In this document: positions 6,673 to 9,597 of the stretch, piece by piece
Layout of the letters: every line of letters starts with the position of its first letter
Numbering within the stretch: the first letter of the stretch is position 1
NCBI GenBank assembly: GCA_002305965.1
Contig: DBRM01000070.1
Location: 12,711 to 22,307, forward strand
Direction: 5' to 3'
DNA: 9,597 nucleotides
From: Syntrophomonas sp. UBA1368
Lineage (GTDB): Bacteria > Bacillota > Syntrophomonadia > Syntrophomonadales > Syntrophomonadaceae
Made by a program: the position numbers and the translations under genes
The notes under the pieces: generated by a model
What the model saw: only the letters and a program-made list of their open reading frames with translations
Told to the model about the DNA's origin: nothing
The model's database searches: none

Positions 6673-6682
6673 TATTATAGCT

Positions 6683-7435
6683 GTGGTAGAGTGGCAAAAA
6701 GACGGTACAGTAGCAATCATGATCATGAATAATGGGGAGAATCGCCAGGACCCCGATTGGACGGAAGCGATGCTGACGGTTTTTAGTGAAATTATAGCCG
6801 ACCAGGAGATCAAAGCACTGGTCCTGACTTCCAGTGATCCAAAATTCTTCAGTCTCGGAGTCAACACTGAGTGGATTTTCAAAGCTGCCCAGGATAATGA
6901 TTATCCTGGCATAAGCAAATGGTTCTATCGCAATCACGAGGTGTTCACCTCTCTGATGATGGCCCCGTTTCCCACCATCGCAGCCATCAACGGACATGCT
7001 TTCGGCAACGGGTTAATGCTGGCCGGGGCCTGCGACTTCCGTTTTATGAGAGCAGACAAAGGGTTCTTGTGTTTTCCGGAAATCAATCTGGGCATCCAAC
7101 TGGTACCTTCCATGCTGGAATGGATGAAGCGCATCATGCCTTATCACCTTTACCAGCGCATGCTGCTCACCGGAGACAAACTGGGAGCCGCAGAACTGGA
7201 GAAGTATAACGTGATCATGAAAGCCTGCGAAGATGGGGAAAAGACGCTGGAAGAAGCAGTGGCTTTCGCCAAAACCTTCAATAAATCCAGGGCCGCCATG
7301 ACGGAAATGAAAAGAAGGATGTACAAGCATGTTCTGGACAAGATGATCAGCGAAGACCCGCCCTGTATAGATTATAAGCCGGAAGCGGTAAAAGAAGGAC
7401 GCCCGCCGGTGTTTATGTTTACACCGCTGACCTGA
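6683..7435 (+). CDS. Enoyl-CoA hydratase/isomerase (crotonase) family protein, isomerase-like
   Basis: The 250-residue protein has the normal crotonase length. The superfamily binds CoA thioesters and stabilises an enolate with two backbone amides. The two oxyanion-hole regions are visible as FFSLGVNTEW (about 55-64) and AAINGHAFGNGLMLAGACD (100-118). Where hydratases have a first catalytic glutamate (GGGCE), this protein has GNGLM; the second acid is retained as E133 in GFLCFPEINLG. A single acid plus the RADKGFL-PEINLG segment resembles delta3,delta2-enoyl-CoA isomerases more than hydratases, though other crotonase reactions are possible. It is transcribed divergently from the hydroxylase operon and is followed by a strong hairpin at 7469-7494. 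A link to a CoA-ester pathway shared with the neighbouring hydroxylase and AOR is inferred from position only. Confidence 0.88.
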   Translation: MVEWQKDGTVAIMIMNNGENRQDPDWTEAMLTVFSEIIADQEIKALVLTSSDPKFFSLGVNTEWIFKAAQDNDYPGISKWFYRNHEVFTSLMMAPFPTIAAINGHAFGNGLMLAGACDFRFMRADKGFLCFPEINLGIQLVPSMLEWMKRIMPYHLYQRMLLTGDKLGAAELEKYNVIMKACEDGEKTLEEAVAFAKTFNKSRAAMTEMKRRMYKHVLDKMISEDPPCIDYKPEAVKEGRPPVFMFTPLT

Positions 7436-7468
7436 TTTGAACGTAAAAAATAGGCTATCGGAACAAGT

Positions 7469-7497
7469 AAGCCTTCCGGCTTCCCGGAAGGCTTTCG
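7469..7497. terminator. Hairpin terminator between converging genes
   Basis: An 11-bp perfect stem (AAGCCTTCCGG at 7469-7479 with CCGGAAGGCTT at 7484-7494) has a CTTC loop. It lies 34 bases after the crotonase stop and about 47 bases beyond the end of the GNAT gene on the other strand, so it can serve both. The T-tracts are short on both sides (TTTCGC on plus). Confidence 0.7.
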
Positions 7498-7541
7498 CTG
7501 TGCCAATAATAACACCCAGTTTTATTGCCGCCGGATTTGAC

Positions 7542-8045
7542 TTAACTGTGCTTTTTAAGATCCAGCTCCATATATCTGGCACCGGCAACCGGGTTATAAA
7601 TATAAGGTTTGATATCACAGAACCCGAATGATTCGTATATAGCGTGGGCATTCTTCTGCTCAGGAAGCGTATCGAGCCTGATATACTGGTAACCCAGTTT
7701 TAAAGCTTCTTCAATGACCATGGCGACCAGGCTGCTTCCAATTCCCATTTCCCGGTAATTGCCGCGCACATATAACCGCTTCATCTCGCATATATCTTTG
7801 GTGATCTTGCGAAGTGCGGCGCAGCCGGCTGCTTTTCCGTCCACCAATACCAGTATTAAAATTCCATCCGGTGGGGAATACTTTCCTGGCAAGGTCTCAA
7901 GCTCAGCATCAAAATCCTGAAAACAAAGATCAATGTTCAGTGATTGTGCATATTCCAAAAAAAGTTCTTTGACTTGATTCACTAAATCTTGTTCAATTAC
8001 CTGCTTAAACTCGATTACAGGTTCATGGCTGTTGATCATTTCCAT
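7542..8045 (-). CDS. GNAT-family N-acetyltransferase
   Basis: The 167-residue protein has the GNAT fold used to transfer acetyl from acetyl-CoA to an amine. Motif A reads EMKRLYVRGNYREMGIGSSL (87-106) with the acetyl-CoA loop R98-x2-G101-x-G103, followed by a helix and the RLDTLPEQKNAHAIYESFGF segment (motif B, 123-142). The ending, a YNP-GARYMELDL stretch, is typical of a common bacterial subgroup whose substrates are mostly unknown. The start is ATG at 8045, with AAGAGGT 8 bases upstream; a longer ATG frame at 8090 has no ribosome-binding site and would include the likely -10 box. It stands alone, converging with the crotonase gene and divergent from the 62-residue protein gene, and has no evident link to the metal-enzyme cluster. 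Confidence 0.9.
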   Translation of the reverse strand: MEMINSHEPVIEFKQVIEQDLVNQVKELFLEYAQSLNIDLCFQDFDAELETLPGKYSPPDGILILVLVDGKAAGCAALRKITKDICEMKRLYVRGNYREMGIGSSLVAMVIEEALKLGYQYIRLDTLPEQKNAHAIYESFGFCDIKPYIYNPVAGARYMELDLKKHS

Positions 8046-8078
8046 TAATTTGGACCTCTTAAGGGGTGTTTTGGAATC

Positions 8079-8109
8079 ATTATACACCATGATTTCAATA
8101 AAGAATCAA
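8079..8109 (-). promoter_or_regulatory. Promoter of the GNAT gene
   Basis: A perfect -10 box TATAAT (revcomp of 8079-8084) has a weak -35 TTGATT (revcomp of 8104-8109) at 19-bp spacing. Transcription would start near 8072, about 27 bases before the ATG at 8045, which supports the shorter start. Confidence 0.5.
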
Positions 8110-8205
8110 TGATCTGAAACGGTTAATATTCCAGCCTTGAGTCAGATCTGCCTGAATCTTTGCCAGGAGGGTTTTGCGGGTAGGAAGTGAGCCGAGGCTG
8201 ATTTT

Positions 8206-8235
8206 TTGCACTGGCCTTATGTGATATAGTATAAA
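8206..8235 (+). promoter_or_regulatory. Promoter of the small Cys-rich protein gene
   Basis: The -35 box TTGCAC (8206-8211) and -10 box TATAAA (8230-8235) are 18 bp apart. The predicted start near 8242 leaves a leader of about 28 bases before the ATG at 8270. Confidence 0.5.
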
Positions 8236-8269
8236 AGGCAGCAGAGATCTAAAACCACAGGAGGCAATC

Positions 8270-8458
8270 ATGAGTCAGGAACCGGAAAAAAACAACCAGG
8301 GCCAGCAAGTGAAGAAGCCAAAAGAATCAGATGATTATTATTGTTATCAATTGGGAACCTATTACTGCAAAAATCAATGTCCCAATGATTGTTACCAGCG
8401 CTACCAGGAAAAGATCTCCAAACTGATTGTTATACCCATCGATCCTGAAAAGAAGTAA
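8270..8458 (+). CDS. Small Cys-rich hypothetical protein (62 residues)
   Basis: I do not recognise a family. The gene is supported by AGGAGG 5 bases before the ATG and by an upstream sigma-70-like promoter. The first 20 residues are polar and lysine/glutamine-rich, probably disordered. A compact centre follows, rich in tyrosine, with four cysteines spaced C25-x7-C33-x3-C37-x3-C41, then a short charged helix-like stretch and a hydrophobic LIVIPI segment near the end. There is no signal peptide or membrane segment, so it is probably cytoplasmic. Four closely spaced cysteines suggest metal (zinc or iron-sulfur) binding, but the spacing fits no standard motif I know. It is divergent from the GNAT gene and converges with the adaptor gene, 27 bases away, with no visible terminator between. 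Confidence 0.75.
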   Translation: MSQEPEKNNQGQQVKKPKESDDYYCYQLGTYYCKNQCPNDCYQRYQEKISKLIVIPIDPEKK

Positions 8459-8485
8459 TGGGTTTTGAGAGCGTGAATGATTTTT

Positions 8486-9391
8486 CTAATCAGTGGTTAT
8501 TTTAACATCCACATTATACTTGGGTTTCAGGAATTCATCATAATCTTCGATGGTGATTTCCACCGGGATGATGGTCTCCCCGTTGCGGTCCTGGGCGATA
8601 TTGGAGATCCTGACCACCCGGCCGTGATACGCTTTGCTGCTGTCCGCCACCGGGACGATGATCACTTTGGCCTCGGGCTTGATGTCCCCGATAAACTCTT
8701 CGGGAATTTCCGCTTCTATATAAATACTTTGAAGGTCCATGATACTTATCAAACTCCGGGGAGTACTGATAATATCCCCTTCATAGCAGTTCACTTCAGA
8801 TACCAGGCCCTGCTCAAAGGGCGAGATCAGGCTATTGCCATTAAGATAATCCTTGTTGCTCAGCTGGTTTTGCAGTCTGGCTTTATCAGCTCCGGCTTTG
8901 GCAATGGAGATCTCCAGGCTTCTCATTTCCCCTGCTGCCTGGCTTAAAGCTGTTTCAGACTCCTCAACCTCCCTTGGGGTCAAAGCCCCTGCATCAAGGA
9001 GTGCTTTCCGGCGTTCCAGGTCCTTTTTACTGGTTTCATATAACAACTGCTTGGTCTGCAGCTCGTTTTGCAGTTTCTGTATTTCAAAATCATACTGACG
9101 GATACTGCTGTTAATATCATTCATATCAAGGACTGCCAGCACCTGCCCGGCAGTGACCGGCTGCCCTTCCTCTGCATCCAGCTGCTTCACGGCTGCCGTA
9201 AAATCGATGGTGAGAGCGGAGATGTCTTTTACTTCAACCGTTCCGAATGCTTCCACAACCCCGGCTTTTTCCTCTGCTTCTTCCGGTTCCATGACCGGTT
9301 CTTCCCCTTTATTACAGCCTGCTGCCGCAAACAGGAGCAGCAAAAGCAAAATGAAGACCGGCCGCCATTTTCTTTTCAATATCGTTTCCAC
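8486..9391 (-). CDS. MacA/HlyD-like periplasmic-adaptor (membrane fusion) lipoprotein of an ABC exporter
   Basis: The protein of about 301 residues begins with a positively charged segment and a leucine-rich hydrophobic stretch ending FAAAGC, a plausible lipobox with C26 as the lipidated residue, so it would be anchored outside the membrane. A biotinyl-lipoyl-like half motif follows (EGQPVTAGQVLAVLD, about 74-88), then a long coiled-coil hairpin (about 92-178), the return SPFEQGLVSEVNCYEGDII (about 189-207), and a beta-barrel domain. This is the layout of MacA-type adaptors, which link a MacB-like ABC transporter to export. The start is taken as GTG 9391, which shares one base with the stop of the ABC gene (TAGTG); GTG at 9403 is an alternative adding four residues. 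The permease is not in the window. The exported substrate is unknown. Confidence 0.88.
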   Translation of the reverse strand: METILKRKWRPVFILLLLLLFAAAGCNKGEEPVMEPEEAEEKAGVVEAFGTVEVKDISALTIDFTAAVKQLDAEEGQPVTAGQVLAVLDMNDINSSIRQYDFEIQKLQNELQTKQLLYETSKKDLERRKALLDAGALTPREVEESETALSQAAGEMRSLEISIAKAGADKARLQNQLSNKDYLNGNSLISPFEQGLVSEVNCYEGDIISTPRSLISIMDLQSIYIEAEIPEEFIGDIKPEAKVIIVPVADSSKAYHGRVVRISNIAQDRNGETIIPVEITIEDYDEFLKPKYNVDVKITTD

Positions 9392-9597
9392 TATTCTTCC
9401 CACACCTTTCCGTCTCTGAGTCTGATGATACGGTTGCCGTACCCCGCCATTTCCATCGAATGGGTGACCTGCAAAATGGTTTTTCCCTGCTGGGTATTGA
9501 TCTTTTTAAAGAGTTCCATCACTTCAGTCCCGGTTTTACTGTCCAGATTGCCCACCGGTTCGTCAGCCAGGATGATATCCGGGTCATTCATCAAAGC
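9391..9597 (-). CDS. ABC transporter ATP-binding protein, C-terminal fragment (MacB/LolD-like)
   Basis: Only the last 68 residues are inside the window; the gene enters from the right edge. Visible are the end of the signature helix (ALMNDPD), Walker B with its catalytic glutamate (IILADEPVGNLD), the D-loop, and the H-loop histidine (TILQVTHSMEMA), followed by a typical RIIRLRDGKV ending. The order and sequence match the MacB/LolD/FtsE-like group; the usual EPTGNLD reads EPVGNLD here. It overlaps the adaptor gene by one base, so the two very likely act together in one exporter. Confidence 0.92.
   Translation of the reverse strand, partial: ALMNDPDIILADEPVGNLDSKTGTEVMELFKKINTQQGKTILQVTHSMEMAGYGNRIIRLRDGKVWEE

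Larger units (their letters stand above)
6248..6682. other. 435-bp divergent regulatory region
   Basis: No gene is supported here. It separates the hydroxylase operon (minus) from the crotonase-family gene (plus). It contains an intrinsic-terminator hairpin (6354-6390), a short 5-bp hairpin near 6476-6490, and an inverted repeat (6562-6581) next to a possible minus-strand -10 box CATAAT (6542-6547). A 76-codon minus-strand frame starting at 6471 begins with a helix-like stretch (MNELIEAIEETNKRINILI), faintly like the first helix of Spo0E-type small proteins. It runs through the terminator, lacks a well-placed ribosome-binding site, and lacks the second-helix signature, so I do not call it a gene. 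Confidence 0.6.

Noticed and set aside
7013..7651. Long minus-strand open frame (212 codons) across the crotonase gene
   Set aside because: It lies antisense to a clear crotonase coding region, has no ribosome-binding site or family motif, and crosses the terminator hairpin.
8173..8224. Short plus-strand frame from a TTG after AGGAGG in the GNAT/Cys-rich gene gap
   Set aside because: Only about 16 codons, and it runs over the promoter of the following gene.

Overview
The window looks like part of an anaerobic bacterial chromosome, probably a low- to mid-GC Firmicute of the Clostridia/Peptococcaceae type. This is inferred from the strong AGGAGG-type ribosome-binding sites, the use of TTG and GTG starts, and a pairing of a tungsten-type aldehyde:ferredoxin oxidoreductase (AOR) with a three-subunit molybdenum hydroxylase. 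No rRNA or other marker gene is present to fix the taxon. The right end is cut inside an ABC transporter gene and the left end inside a ferredoxin-like gene.

Left two-thirds (about 1-6250), all on the minus strand, read right to left. First comes a complete xanthine-dehydrogenase/CO-dehydrogenase-type hydroxylase: FAD subunit (5450-6247), [2Fe-2S] subunit (4980-5453) and molybdopterin subunit (2714-4993), with overlapping stops and starts. A 291-bp gap follows, containing at least one strong hairpin and possibly three. Then come a MoaD/ThiS-like sulfur carrier (2189-2422), a full-length AOR-family protein (124-2112) and, overlapping by one base, the first 41 codons of a [4Fe-4S] protein (1-124). 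A plausible reading is a redox module in which the hydroxylase oxidises an unknown substrate, and the AOR oxidises an aldehyde or reduces an acid, exchanging electrons with the ferredoxin-like partner. The MoaD-like protein would help make the pterin cofactor both enzymes need.

Middle (6248-7500). A 435-bp divergent intergenic region separates the hydroxylase operon from a plus-strand crotonase-superfamily gene (6683-7435). It holds a clear inverted repeat and an intrinsic-terminator hairpin inside the likely 5' leader of the hydroxylase operon, so control by transcription attenuation is possible. The crotonase keeps only one of the two hydratase acids and resembles enoyl-CoA isomerases. A strong hairpin follows it, shared with the converging GNAT gene.

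Right (7500-9597). A GNAT acetyltransferase (minus) and a 62-residue Cys-rich protein (plus) are transcribed divergently, each with a recognisable promoter. Then come a MacA/HlyD-like lipoprotein adaptor and the C-terminal end of its MacB/LolD-like ABC ATPase (both minus), forming an export module unrelated to the left cluster. I see no CRISPR array, transposase, tRNA or phage gene.
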